Source: Bacteroidota bacterium | Lineage (GTDB): Bacteria > Bacteroidota > Bacteroidia > Chitinophagales > JADJOU01 | Assembly: GCA_016713645.1 (NCBI GenBank) | Contig: JADJOU010000008.1 | Span: forward strand, 124,001-188,000 | DNA: 64,000 nt | Direction of reading: 5' to 3' | Part shown: positions 47,849 to 57,108 of the stretch, piece by piece | How the letters are laid out: the number at the start of each line of letters is the position of its first letter | Numbering within the stretch: position 1 is the stretch's first letter | Notes under the pieces: model-generated | What the model was told of the DNA's origin: nothing | Databases searched by the model: none | What the model saw: the letters and a program-made list of their open reading frames with translations, nothing else | Translations under genes and position numbers: made by a program

Positions 47849-49735
47849 TTATTCCTCCATGGTTTTTTTCCACCAATATTGGAATACAATCAAGGCCCAT
47901 ATTTGCGCATGCACCTCGCCGGGATTATTCGAAAAGAGTTTTTGTTTTAGCTCAGAAATTAACTGAGGGGAAAACAAGTTTTGTCTCGCGATAAAAGAAC
48001 TAGATAGTAAATCATCCGTAATCATCGATTTTAATTCTGTTCTAAACCACTTCAATAAAGGGACTTCGAATCCGTGTTTGGGGCGATGAAAAATCTCTTC
48101 AGGAAGGAAGGATCTAAAGGTATCTTTCAATATTTTTTTGGTAATGCCATTTGCTATTTTGTATTCGACGGGCAGTGTAAAAGCAAAATCGATGATGGTA
48201 TAATCTAAGAACGGTGCGCGAACTTCTAGGCTATTGGCCATGCTCATGCTATCGACTTTGACCAGCATATCATTTTGCAAAACCAATTGCATGTCGGTAT
48301 ATAATTCATCATTTAAATTTCCGATTTCAGAAATATTTGACAAATAGAATTTTTTGCGCGACTTGATGATAGATTGATCTAGTGGTTGAATTTGAATATT
48401 CCGCGCATAAGCATCATCAGATATGGAGCACCAACGCCAGTAGCGCTCTGCATTGGTCAATTTAGCACCTATAGCGAATCGATTTGCTTGACGAATTTTA
48501 TTTCCCAACCAAGAATTTCTAGACTGCGGCAAGTGCTGAAGAATAGGTTGAATGGCAGATAAAGTCGAATTAAGAATGCCTTTATCTCTCGCTTTTAAAC
48601 TGGCTTGATGTTTATTATACCCAGCAAATATTTCGTCTGCGCCATCTCCTGAAAGTGATACCGTGACTTGTTTTCTAGTGTGCATCGATAAAATATGCAC
48701 TGCCAATGCGGAGGAATCTGCAAAGGGTTCATCTATATATTCTAATACATCGTGCAAGTTGCCAAACAAATCCTGATTGCTCAAGCTAAAGACGGTATGA
48801 TTAGTATTAAAATGTTTAGCAGTGAGGTTGGCATATTTTGTCTCATCAAAAAAGGGTTCATCTTTAAAGCCTATTGAAAAGGTATTTAGATGTTTTACTT
48901 TTTGTGCAGCGATGCCAGAAACTATGGAAGAATCTATCCCGCCGCTGAGGAATGATCCCAATGGGACATCAGCGACCATGCGCCTTTCAACTGCATCTTC
49001 AACCAGTTGGTGTAGTTTCTTTTTCGCATCATCGTATGAAATAGTTGAAGAATTCGTGAGCTGTTCTTTGGATATAGAATAGTATGGAGAAATGTTAAAT
49101 TCGCCTTGTTTGATGAGTATGTAATGGCCTGGAAGCAATTTTTTAACGCCTTCAAAAACACTATTCGGCGCGGGAATATAGTTGAGTTGGAAATACAACT
49201 GAATGGAGTACTGATCCAATTTTTTTTCAATCCCAAGGGGAATGAGTGCTTTTAGCTCTGAAGCAAATACAAATCTATCCGGGAGAGCACTATAAAACAA
49301 AGGCTTTTCGCCATATCGGTCGCGCGAGATAAACGTGGTTTTATTTGCCTTGTCGTAAATGGCGAATGCCCAAAATCCATTGAGTTTGTTCAAAAAATCA
49401 GTGTGGTAATGCTTATATAATTTTAGCAGAACTTCAGTGTCAGAGTGGGTAGAAAATGTCTCTTGAAATTTGGTTTCTAACTCTAATTTTAGCTCTCTGA
49501 AATTGAATATTTCTCCATTGAATACAATCGTGAATTGACCGCTCACATCCACCATGGGCTGATGTGCTGCAGCAGAGGTGTCGATGATGGAAAGTCGCGC
49601 ATGTCCCAGTGATACGTGATCTATTTGAATTTGTGATTGATGATCTGGTCCACGCTTATTCAGTTTTAGTAAACTTTCAGATAGATCGGGATTGCTTGAG
49701 TTAGAATATTGTATACTGCCTACGATGCCACACAT
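47849..49735 (-). CDS. asnB: Asparagine synthase (glutamine-hydrolysing)
   Basis: 628 residues. Catalytic N-terminal Cys (MCGIVGSIQYS) and glutaminase motifs KRGPDHQSQ, GHARLSIID and FNGEIFNF. The synthetase domain has the PP-loop SFLSGGIDSSIVSG and SLSGDGADEIFAGYNKH. Length and C-terminus (PRKHGFEVPL-type segment, RPKHGFEVPL) match the AsnB group that includes both metabolic and surface-polysaccharide-linked enzymes. Isolated here, so metabolic asparagine synthesis is the default reading. Confidence 0.93.
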   Translation of the reverse strand: MCGIVGSIQYSNSSNPDLSESLLKLNKRGPDHQSQIQIDHVSLGHARLSIIDTSAAAHQPMVDVSGQFTIVFNGEIFNFRELKLELETKFQETFSTHSDTEVLLKLYKHYHTDFLNKLNGFWAFAIYDKANKTTFISRDRYGEKPLFYSALPDRFVFASELKALIPLGIEKKLDQYSIQLYFQLNYIPAPNSVFEGVKKLLPGHYILIKQGEFNISPYYSISKEQLTNSSTISYDDAKKKLHQLVEDAVERRMVADVPLGSFLSGGIDSSIVSGIAAQKVKHLNTFSIGFKDEPFFDETKYANLTAKHFNTNHTVFSLSNQDLFGNLHDVLEYIDEPFADSSALAVHILSMHTRKQVTVSLSGDGADEIFAGYNKHQASLKARDKGILNSTLSAIQPILQHLPQSRNSWLGNKIRQANRFAIGAKLTNAERYWRWCSISDDAYARNIQIQPLDQSIIKSRKKFYLSNISEIGNLNDELYTDMQLVLQNDMLVKVDSMSMANSLEVRAPFLDYTIIDFAFTLPVEYKIANGITKKILKDTFRSFLPEEIFHRPKHGFEVPLLKWFRTELKSMITDDLLSSSFIARQNLFSPQLISELKQKLFSNNPGEVHAQIWALIVFQYWWKKTMEE

Positions 49736-49829
49736 ATGGCAAATTTAAAGGAATATATTCATTCAGGCACAAAATATTCATAGAGAAATAGCAAAGTAAG
49801 CAAGTGCCGCTTGAAGCTTGAGCAGCTTT

Positions 49830-51680
49830 TTAACGCACAACTACTAATTTCTCCGTCATCCATTTATCGTTTTTCAAACAGCGAATAAAATACATGCCCA
49901 CAGGATAGTTAGAGACATTGATTTGAATCCTTGTCTGTCCTGCAATTCCTATTTGCTCAAGAATCTTACCACTCATATCTGCTAGAAATAATTGCTCCGC
50001 AAGTTCTGGCAATTCAACCGTGCAATAGTCTGAAGTGGGATTGGGATAAACCCTCATTACATTTGTGACATCGAAAATTTGAAATGGATTCTCATTATTG
50101 ATTTCAATGCTATCTGATTTAGCATATGAACCGCATGCGGGGATATAGGAGAATTGATAAAGCACGCGAGCTAAGAGGTCATTGACCAGTTCTACTTTAA
50201 AAGTGTCGGTTGTGGGAGCGAGGTGATCGCCGCCAATACCACTGTGATTTGTCAAGAATGTATACGTGCCATTGGTCCCCAAGGCAATGCATCTCATGAG
50301 GTATTCGGTGGATTTGTCTATGCCACTTGCTGAGAGGGGAATAATGCGAATGCCTTTTGCAGAAGCTTCTTGAATGAGGTCCTGCATTCGCTGTATAATT
50401 TCCTTATCTTGGTGAGGCGGGGCGTCTAAGACGAGGAAGATTATTCTCGCTCGGGCATTTTCCGACCAGTTTAAATCCCTTATTCCAACAGCTAGCGCTT
50501 CGTCAACAGCTTCGGGGAAATCACCGCCTCCACCAGCTGATTGCTCCTTGATAAAATCAGAAGTAGTCGATACATTGGCGGTAAAAGGGGAAATTTTAGT
50601 GAGGTATTCATCTCCGAAATCTTTGTAAAAAACACTGGAAGTGCGAATACTCAGCGTGCGGTCTTGGGTTTGAACTTTCTGAATGACATCTTGCATCTCC
50701 TCTTTTAAATATTGTATCTCATCGCCCATAGATCCTGTGGCATCCACGACAAAAGCGATATCCATATTGTTGGAATAAGCACAAGGCGTTTTTATCTGTA
50801 GTGTATTGATTCCCTCTCTTAAGGGCTTTATTTTCTCGATGGTATAATTTTGTTTGTTATGATGGATTACAATAGATGATGGATTTGGTTTTGAGCTATC
50901 GTGAATAAAGTTCGACCAGAGTTCTGCTTTCCCAGTATTGTCTGATTTAGAGCGCCATATCACTTTTCCGCTTGGATCTTGAAGCAAGACAATCGCGTCG
51001 ACGATGGGGTTTTGATTTGAATTGATCAATTGTACAACATAGCGCTCTCGAGGGTTTAAATTCCATGTTTTTTGGTGTTGGCTCAATACTTCACTTGATA
51101 TATCATGCCACAATTCCCACTTTTGAAAATCATTGATTTCGCCTGCTGTCAAAAGGCCAGGCTTGGGCAGCGGGGAACTTTTATCAGGGGAAGAAGGCAA
51201 TGCAGTGCCATCTATCATTCTTTTTGAAGAGGGAATCTCATCCGCTCGCGCCCCACTCAATTCCAGGGAACTTAACATTGGGCTAATTCCCGAAGGCGGA
51301 ATAGCGGATGATTTTCTCATTTCAGAGCGCTCTGCTCGACGATGTTTGAATCCTGTCTTATTATTCGACAAATTGATTTCCAATTGTTCGATATAAAATA
51401 CCCGATAGGTGTTTCGATTAATATTGATTTTCTCTTTGAGAGTAGTGTATTGTTTATCTTGAATAGAAATAGTGTAAGTCCCTGATTTTAGCGTGATATT
51501 GAATTCGCCAAATCGGTTGGTCTGAATGGTTTTGGAAAATTTATTCCCTGTTATTTTTACTTCGATATTCGAAAGGGTTGTTTGTGTGTTTTTAAGTCGA
51601 ACAATCCCAAACAAATCGAAATTGGCAGCATGTGATAAATGAGATAATAGGGATATTGAGAGAAGTAGTAATAAGCGCAT
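49830..51680 (-). CDS. vWA-domain surface protein with T9SS sorting domain
   Basis: 616 residues. Signal peptide (about 1-19); a carboxypeptidase-regulatory-like beta-sandwich (about 22-100) with FGIVRLKNTQTTLSN; a linker; then a von Willebrand A domain from about 305 with MIDAS motif DATGSM and GGGGDFPEAVDEAL and the strand IIFLVLDAPPHQD. It ends in a type A sorting domain (RVYPNPTSDYCTVELP). Probably a calcium- or magnesium-dependent surface adhesin. No cysteine-rich or enzymatic domain. Monocistronic by spacing. Confidence 0.9.
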   Translation of the reverse strand: MRLLLLLSISLLSHLSHAANFDLFGIVRLKNTQTTLSNIEVKITGNKFSKTIQTNRFGEFNITLKSGTYTISIQDKQYTTLKEKININRNTYRVFYIEQLEINLSNNKTGFKHRRAERSEMRKSSAIPPSGISPMLSSLELSGARADEIPSSKRMIDGTALPSSPDKSSPLPKPGLLTAGEINDFQKWELWHDISSEVLSQHQKTWNLNPRERYVVQLINSNQNPIVDAIVLLQDPSGKVIWRSKSDNTGKAELWSNFIHDSSKPNPSSIVIHHNKQNYTIEKIKPLREGINTLQIKTPCAYSNNMDIAFVVDATGSMGDEIQYLKEEMQDVIQKVQTQDRTLSIRTSSVFYKDFGDEYLTKISPFTANVSTTSDFIKEQSAGGGGDFPEAVDEALAVGIRDLNWSENARARIIFLVLDAPPHQDKEIIQRMQDLIQEASAKGIRIIPLSASGIDKSTEYLMRCIALGTNGTYTFLTNHSGIGGDHLAPTTDTFKVELVNDLLARVLYQFSYIPACGSYAKSDSIEINNENPFQIFDVTNVMRVYPNPTSDYCTVELPELAEQLFLADMSGKILEQIGIAGQTRIQINVSNYPVGMYFIRCLKNDKWMTEKLVVVR

Positions 51681-51853
51681 ATTTATTTTTTGAACTAGAG
51701 TTTAAAAGTCTAGAGAATGCACATTTAATTTAGTGAAATTATGTTAATGGGAATTTCCCAAAGAGATTTTATTTGTGCATACGAAATATTCGATTGTCAA
51801 AATCGAAAGTAGGGACAAGTAATTTAACTTTATTTATTGGCAGGTTTTCTCTT

Positions 51854-51887
51854 TTTGGTGCAATTTTACGGATATTAAATACTTTTG
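51854..51887 (+). promoter_or_regulatory. Promoter of the beta-barrel/lipoprotein pair
   Basis: TTTG (51854-51857), 22 bases, then TACTTTTG (51880-51887). Predicted start near 51894, about 19 bases before ATG 51913. Confidence 0.6.
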
Positions 51888-51912
51888 ACGCATATTTAAT
51901 AAATTCTTATTT

Positions 51913-52557
51913 ATGAAGTTGTGGGTGGTTGCCTTTCTTTTATCTTATTCGACAATGCAAAGTCAGGTCTTTACATTTGGACCAAGATTGGGCGTAAATT
52001 TTTCAAGCATCAATTTTGATAAATCCTTTGATGTCAGCGGTGTGCCGTATAGAATTAAAACAAAGGACGCAAAGATTGGTTTAGTGACAGGCGCTTTTTT
52101 TAGGTTTAAAGTCAAAAACTTCTTATTGATGCCTGAAGTGCTATTTGTTCAGGATAGAGCAAATTTTACTTTTTACAATTCTCTCGATAGCGAAGTGCAG
52201 CAGATACAATTCAATAGAATCGATTTCCCATTGAGCCTAGGATATAGATTTGGGAAAAGCCTGAGATTGAGTGCTGGAGTTGTGGGGGGGCTTATTTTAA
52301 AGAACGATATAGAAGGGCTGACTTCGACCGTTAAGTATGTTTCAAAATTGAGCACGTCAGATTTAATGTGGAATTGGCAGATGGGAATAGGGTTTGATAT
52401 ACGCAAAAGGGTTACAGTTGATTTTAAATATGAAGGGAATTTGGGCGTCTACCAAAACGATATGGAGTTTTTAGGACAAAATGTTCAGTTTGCGCAGCGG
52501 AAGAATACCGTCCAAATTACATTGGGCATAGCATTAATACCATTTAAAAAATTATAA
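51913..52557 (+). CDS. PorT-like outer-membrane beta-barrel protein
   Basis: 214 residues. Signal peptide ending near QSQVF, then alternating strands with aromatic girdles and the barrel opening FGPRLGVNFSSI, of the outer membrane protein beta-barrel (OMP_b-brl_2) type. Contains a G7 run at 52284-52290. The downstream lipoprotein starts one base after its stop, so the two are cotranscribed and perhaps act together in the outer membrane. Specific function unknown. Confidence 0.85.
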   Translation: MKLWVVAFLLSYSTMQSQVFTFGPRLGVNFSSINFDKSFDVSGVPYRIKTKDAKIGLVTGAFFRFKVKNFLLMPEVLFVQDRANFTFYNSLDSEVQQIQFNRIDFPLSLGYRFGKSLRLSAGVVGGLILKNDIEGLTSTVKYVSKLSTSDLMWNWQMGIGFDIRKRVTVDFKYEGNLGVYQNDMEFLGQNVQFAQRKNTVQITLGIALIPFKKL

Positions 52558-52558
52558 A

Positions 52559-53089
52559 ATGAAATTGAAAATTACAACAGCGATTGCTTTAGCGATGTTG
52601 ATTACATCATGCGCGAATCTTGTTCCATTATCTACTGCTTTGATTGAAAAGAATAAATGGACGAAAGATGACATGAAGAAAATTCAATACTACACATCGA
52701 GTGATATCACTTTACAGAAAGTGTCAAACTCTGGCGGATCAAATATCGAAGGTGGCGTCATTAAAGTGGAGAGCAACAAGTCTGTATCTGAAGTTTCCAT
52801 AAAGCAAAACACAAAAGGCGTAGCGGTTGGTTTTCCCAATGACAATGTCGCTGTGAGCTTTGAAAAAGACGATAATCACTTCTTGACATTTGGAGCAAAT
52901 CCCGATAGAAATGGATACTTTGTATTATTGGGAACAGATTGGAAAGATAGAATTGGCAAAGTTACCTATAACGGCGAAAAGTACTTTTCTTCGCCAGAAA
53001 GTCGCGATGTGATTTTGTTGATCAATATGAAAAAAATTAAAAAATTGCAGATTGATCAGAGAACGGCAGGGGGTAGAGAGATCAAGTAA
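52559..53089 (+). CDS. Hypothetical lipoprotein
   Basis: 176 residues. Clear lipobox (AMLITSC, Cys about 18), then a largely beta-strand domain with GVAVGFPNDNVAVSFE and GYFVLLGTDWKDRIGKV. No recognised family. The near-zero spacing to the beta-barrel gene suggests an outer-membrane lipoprotein partner of that barrel. Confidence 0.8.
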   Translation: MKLKITTAIALAMLITSCANLVPLSTALIEKNKWTKDDMKKIQYYTSSDITLQKVSNSGGSNIEGGVIKVESNKSVSEVSIKQNTKGVAVGFPNDNVAVSFEKDDNHFLTFGANPDRNGYFVLLGTDWKDRIGKVTYNGEKYFSSPESRDVILLINMKKIKKLQIDQRTAGGREIK

Positions 53090-53147
53090 AGGGGAAATTA
53101 TAATTGTTTATTGTTAAGGAAAGAAATGCATAATTGACTCTTTTCTA

Positions 53148-53155
53148 TATCTTTG
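53148..53155 (+). promoter_or_regulatory. Predicted -7 element for the beta-helix/seven-repeat operon
   Basis: TATCTTTG, exact consensus, 15 bases before ATG 53171. It supports that start over the in-frame codon at 53153, which would lie inside the element. Confidence 0.5.
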
Positions 53156-53170
53156 CGTAAAAATTTACCC

Positions 53171-54202
53171 ATGAATAAAATTTATACGCTAATTCTTTTT
53201 CTCTTATCAAGTATTCTAAGTTATGCCACTGTAAGAACGGTGAATAACAACAACCCATCTCCAGGCCAATATGCAACTATTCAGTCTGCACACAATGCCT
53301 CCGCAGCGGGAGATACCATCTATATCAGCGGAACTTTCTTTAATTATGGCGGCTTGACCGTTTCTAAGCGATTAGTGATTATAGGTACAGGTCACAATCC
53401 TCAAAAGCAAGTCCCATTGGTGAGTCAAATCGATTGGATAACCTTTACAAATGCTGCTGCTAAGAACACGCGTATTTATGGATTGAATTTGTATGGCATA
53501 AACTCTTCTGTCAATGATGTGGATAGCATCTATATTGAGCGTTGTAAGTTTAGACATCGAATTGAGCTTCATACAATTTCAAATTGCAGCCATTGGTATA
53601 TTCAAGGAAATTATTTTGAAAGAAATGACGGAACGTCTAATATATATTTAGGCAATAATTCTCATAATTGGTTTGTGATTAGGAATAATGTATTTAATGG
53701 GACATTACAAGATTTGAATTATAATCAAAATTCAGACATATATGTTTTGAATAATATTTTTTTATACTCGGGTAGTGCTATGATGGCAAATATGTATGGG
53801 ATATTTTTTTATAATAATATATTTTATAGAGCTTCACCAAGCGCAAACACGGTTGGATGTGTATGGCAAAATAATCTATCCTATCAATGTGCAAATAATA
53901 GCTTTCCTGCAGGAGCAAATAATACAGGAAACTTAGCCAATACCGATCCTCAATTTGTGAATTTTCCAATTGCTGGTGCTTATTTTAACTATGCCTATAA
54001 TTTCAATCTGCAATCAGGTTCACCTGCTAAGAACACAGGAAATGACGGAAAGGACATTGGTGTCACAGGCGGGGATATTTATTTTGAGCAAAATGGAATT
54101 CCATCTATTCCGCAGATTAGAGAGTTCAATATAACCTCCAATAATAATATCGCACCAGGCGGGAGCCTTCAAATCAATATCAAATCGACGATTAAGAAAT
54201 AA
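53171..54202 (+). CDS. Secreted parallel beta-helix protein
   Basis: 343 residues. Signal peptide (MNKIYTLILFLLSSILSYA). The body is a right-handed beta-helix of Asn-rich turns (CSHWYIQGNYFERND, HNWFVIRNNVFNG, DIYVLNNIFLY), opening with GQYATIQSAHNASAAGDTI as in pectate-lyase-like or chlamydial-type surface helices. It ends in a beta strand segment without a T9SS sorting signal. The next gene, 27 bases on, encodes the seven-repeat T9SS protein; the two probably form a surface pair. Confidence 0.85.
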   Translation: MNKIYTLILFLLSSILSYATVRTVNNNNPSPGQYATIQSAHNASAAGDTIYISGTFFNYGGLTVSKRLVIIGTGHNPQKQVPLVSQIDWITFTNAAAKNTRIYGLNLYGINSSVNDVDSIYIERCKFRHRIELHTISNCSHWYIQGNYFERNDGTSNIYLGNNSHNWFVIRNNVFNGTLQDLNYNQNSDIYVLNNIFLYSGSAMMANMYGIFFYNNIFYRASPSANTVGCVWQNNLSYQCANNSFPAGANNTGNLANTDPQFVNFPIAGAYFNYAYNFNLQSGSPAKNTGNDGKDIGVTGGDIYFEQNGIPSIPQIREFNITSNNNIAPGGSLQINIKSTIKK

Positions 54203-54229
54203 TTGTTTTGAAATGACTCTCCGTCGACA

Positions 54230-57106
54230 ATGAGAAAAGTTAATTTTTTATTACTGCTCGCTTTCCTTTCTATCAACTGTTTTTCTCAAAAAAAATTGGT
54301 GATGGCGGAGTACTTTATAGATATTGATCCAGGGGTAAACAATGGGACAAAAATTGGATTTAGCGTTTTTTCTGATTCAATAAATTTAGATACTAGCATC
54401 ATTATTCCCGCTAATTTGCCGAGAGGCATTCACTTTTTATATGTTAGAGTTAAGGATTCAACAGGTGTTTGGGGGATTCCTTTTGCACGTTCTTTCTATT
54501 CTGCCGATACGGCAATTCTGAGTCGTGGAGAATATTTTTTCGATAATGACCCAGGCATTGGAAATGGAATTCCTTTTGTCATTACAAATCCATCTGATAG
54601 CATTAATCAATCTTTTACCGTAAATATCCCGAATAATTTCCCGCATGGCATGCATTCGCTTTATGCTAGGGTCAAAACGTCGGATGGTGTTTGGGGCTTG
54701 ACAGATCGAAAAGATTTTTTTAATAATGGGCTTTCTGCACAGGAAGGAGCAGAGTATTTCTATGATACAGACCCAGGCGTGGGGAATGGATTCCCTTTGA
54801 ATTTGGCTTCGCCGTCAGATTCAATAAATGATAGCTTCAATATTATCACCCCAATTAATTTAACCAATGGAATGCATAGCTTATTTATTCGCACGCGAAC
54901 AGCGAGTGGTTTATGGAGCATTCCGAGTCGGCAAGATTTTTATACTTATTTAGGAGCCACCATTCAAATGGCGGAGTACTTTTACGACAATGATCCTGGT
55001 GTAGGCAACGGATTTCCGCTGTCGTTAGGCACAAGCAGTGATTCTACGAATGATTCTTTTTCAATTGCAATTCCTATAAATATGCCCAATGGATTGCATC
55101 GCTTATATGTTCGAACACGCACATCTGGCGGCTTGTGGAGTCTTCCCGACAGGAAAGATTTTTTTGTATTTGCTGGATCGCCAATGACTAAAGCAGAATA
55201 TTTTTTCGATAATGACCCAGGGCAAGGGATGGGAATTCCACTGACTTATTCAAATACTGGGGATTCAATTTCAGAGAGTTTTACAATTAGTACACCAAAT
55301 AATATGAATAATGGGTTGCATCGCTTATATATTCGAAGTATGACCCAAGAGGGTTTGTGGAGTTTGACAGAGAAAAGAGATTTCTATGTGTTTGAAGGAA
55401 AACTAGTGGGCGGGGAATACTTTTTCGATATTGATTCAGGGATAGGAACCGGTGTCCCTTTTGCAATGGATACATTTATTGACAGTGTCAATCAAAATCT
55501 AAGTATTAGCACAAACGGTTTGGTGCCTGGATGGCATACGCTTTATGTTCGGGCAAAAGATGAATTTGGCGTTTATTCGCATTATAATGCATCGATGTTT
55601 TTTATAAGACCAAGAATTGTTAAAGCAGAATATTATATAGATAATGATCCAGGAGTAGGCAATGGAATTCCAATTCAATGGACTGTTTCAAATGATTCCA
55701 TCAATATCGACACCGCTATTATTCCGAATTGCACATACAATGGACAGCATTTATTCTGTTTGCGAACTATGAGTGAATTGGGTATTTGGAGTTTGGTCGA
55801 AGTGGATACTTTTTTTATAAGCGGTTATATTGGCAAAGGGCATATTCTTCCCGGCCCAGGTCCAGATAGCACTCCCGTTAAATTGATTGGATTGGCTGGT
55901 GCTGGCAATTCTTATTTATTTAAAAATTTAACGACAAATTCAACTTGGAAATCCAATCCATATTTTGCAATTCCAAATGGGAGTACTTCTATTTTCTTAA
56001 TCAAAGATACACTTGGATGCACGCTTTCTGACACTATTTCAGCGCTTCCAAAGCCTCCTGGACTCTCAACAACAGGAGGAACCGCAAAAGTAGTTCTAAG
56101 TGGATATAATAATTATGTTTATTTCTTGGATAGCATGGGCAATTGTTTAGGCGCCATCAATGACTTCGGAAATAACCTTGATACTATTACAATGTCATCA
56201 TTAGTATACAACAATTCTATTCGATATACTCCTGCGACTTTAGATTCATTCCCTTATTTAAATAGAAATTGGAAAATCAGTTCTTCGACACCAAGTGTAG
56301 CTTTAAGAGGATTGCAACTGCCATATACCCGAAAGGAATTCGACACATTAGATGTTTACGAGAATTCAATTTCGAATAATATGAATCAGCTTCGTGTGAA
56401 TCGCTATAGTGGGGTGAATGAAAATTTGTCCATCATGGATAATGATACATTAGATGTAAATTATCATTACGTAAATACTCCGCTTGTAAAGACTTTCAAG
56501 GCACCGAATGAATTTGTGTTGGAATTTCCAAGTTGGTCGTTTAGCGAATATTATATTTCTGGGAATACAAGTTTAGGAAGTTTATTACCTGTTGAATTGC
56601 TTTCGTTCGAGGCCAATAAATTGGGTAGCGAAAGAATTGAAGTGAATTGGTCGACGTCCTCAGAATTTAATGTTTCACATTTTGAAGTCGAGCGCAGTTA
56701 TGATGGGATGCATTATGAAAAAGTGGGCGAGCGCAGTGCTACGAATACCAAAGAGTTGAAGCATTATCAAATATTTGATACACGGGAGAATGGTGCACTT
56801 GTTCTGTATTATAGACTTCGCATGATAGATTTGGACCAAACTGTCGAGTATAGCAAAGCAATTCGCCTCTTCTTCAACGAAAATGGGAAATGTATTGTAT
56901 TCCCTAATCCAACCTCTGAAAGATTAAGTGTTCAGTCAACTTCCAAAGTGGAAAGGGTGGAAATATTTGATGTATTGGGGAGATTGACATTTTCTTCGAA
57001 AGAGAGCAAGAGTATATATATTGCTAGTTTGTCTGGGGGTAAATATTTTGTACATGTACAAACAACTCAGGGCATGGAAGTAATTCCAATTGTTGTGGTC
57101 AAGTAA
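54230..57106 (+). CDS. Seven-repeat DxDPG surface protein with T9SS sorting domain
   Basis: 958 residues with a signal peptide. Seven tandem repeats of about 70-75 residues fill roughly residues 23-520. Each starts EYF(F/Y/I)D-x-DPGxGNG and ends with an H-x-LYVR segment and a GLWS or GVWG motif. The DxDPGxGNG loop resembles a calcium-binding turn. A jelly-roll-like and Ig-like part follows, then LPVELLSFEANKLG and a type A sorting domain (IVFPNPTSERLSV). Probably a surface adhesin or scaffold. No enzymatic motif. Cotranscribed with the beta-helix protein and abutting the convergent SNF2 gene. Confidence 0.88.
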   Translation: MRKVNFLLLLAFLSINCFSQKKLVMAEYFIDIDPGVNNGTKIGFSVFSDSINLDTSIIIPANLPRGIHFLYVRVKDSTGVWGIPFARSFYSADTAILSRGEYFFDNDPGIGNGIPFVITNPSDSINQSFTVNIPNNFPHGMHSLYARVKTSDGVWGLTDRKDFFNNGLSAQEGAEYFYDTDPGVGNGFPLNLASPSDSINDSFNIITPINLTNGMHSLFIRTRTASGLWSIPSRQDFYTYLGATIQMAEYFYDNDPGVGNGFPLSLGTSSDSTNDSFSIAIPINMPNGLHRLYVRTRTSGGLWSLPDRKDFFVFAGSPMTKAEYFFDNDPGQGMGIPLTYSNTGDSISESFTISTPNNMNNGLHRLYIRSMTQEGLWSLTEKRDFYVFEGKLVGGEYFFDIDSGIGTGVPFAMDTFIDSVNQNLSISTNGLVPGWHTLYVRAKDEFGVYSHYNASMFFIRPRIVKAEYYIDNDPGVGNGIPIQWTVSNDSINIDTAIIPNCTYNGQHLFCLRTMSELGIWSLVEVDTFFISGYIGKGHILPGPGPDSTPVKLIGLAGAGNSYLFKNLTTNSTWKSNPYFAIPNGSTSIFLIKDTLGCTLSDTISALPKPPGLSTTGGTAKVVLSGYNNYVYFLDSMGNCLGAINDFGNNLDTITMSSLVYNNSIRYTPATLDSFPYLNRNWKISSSTPSVALRGLQLPYTRKEFDTLDVYENSISNNMNQLRVNRYSGVNENLSIMDNDTLDVNYHYVNTPLVKTFKAPNEFVLEFPSWSFSEYYISGNTSLGSLLPVELLSFEANKLGSERIEVNWSTSSEFNVSHFEVERSYDGMHYEKVGERSATNTKELKHYQIFDTRENGALVLYYRLRMIDLDQTVEYSKAIRLFFNENGKCIVFPNPTSERLSVQSTSKVERVEIFDVLGRLTFSSKESKSIYIASLSGGKYFVHVQTTQGMEVIPIVVVK

Positions 57107-57108
57107 TA

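Noticed and set aside
52284..52290. G7 run in the beta-barrel gene as a second phase-variation tract.
   Set aside because: Seven bases coding for Gly-Gly is short enough for chance. Only the G10 tract is exceptional.
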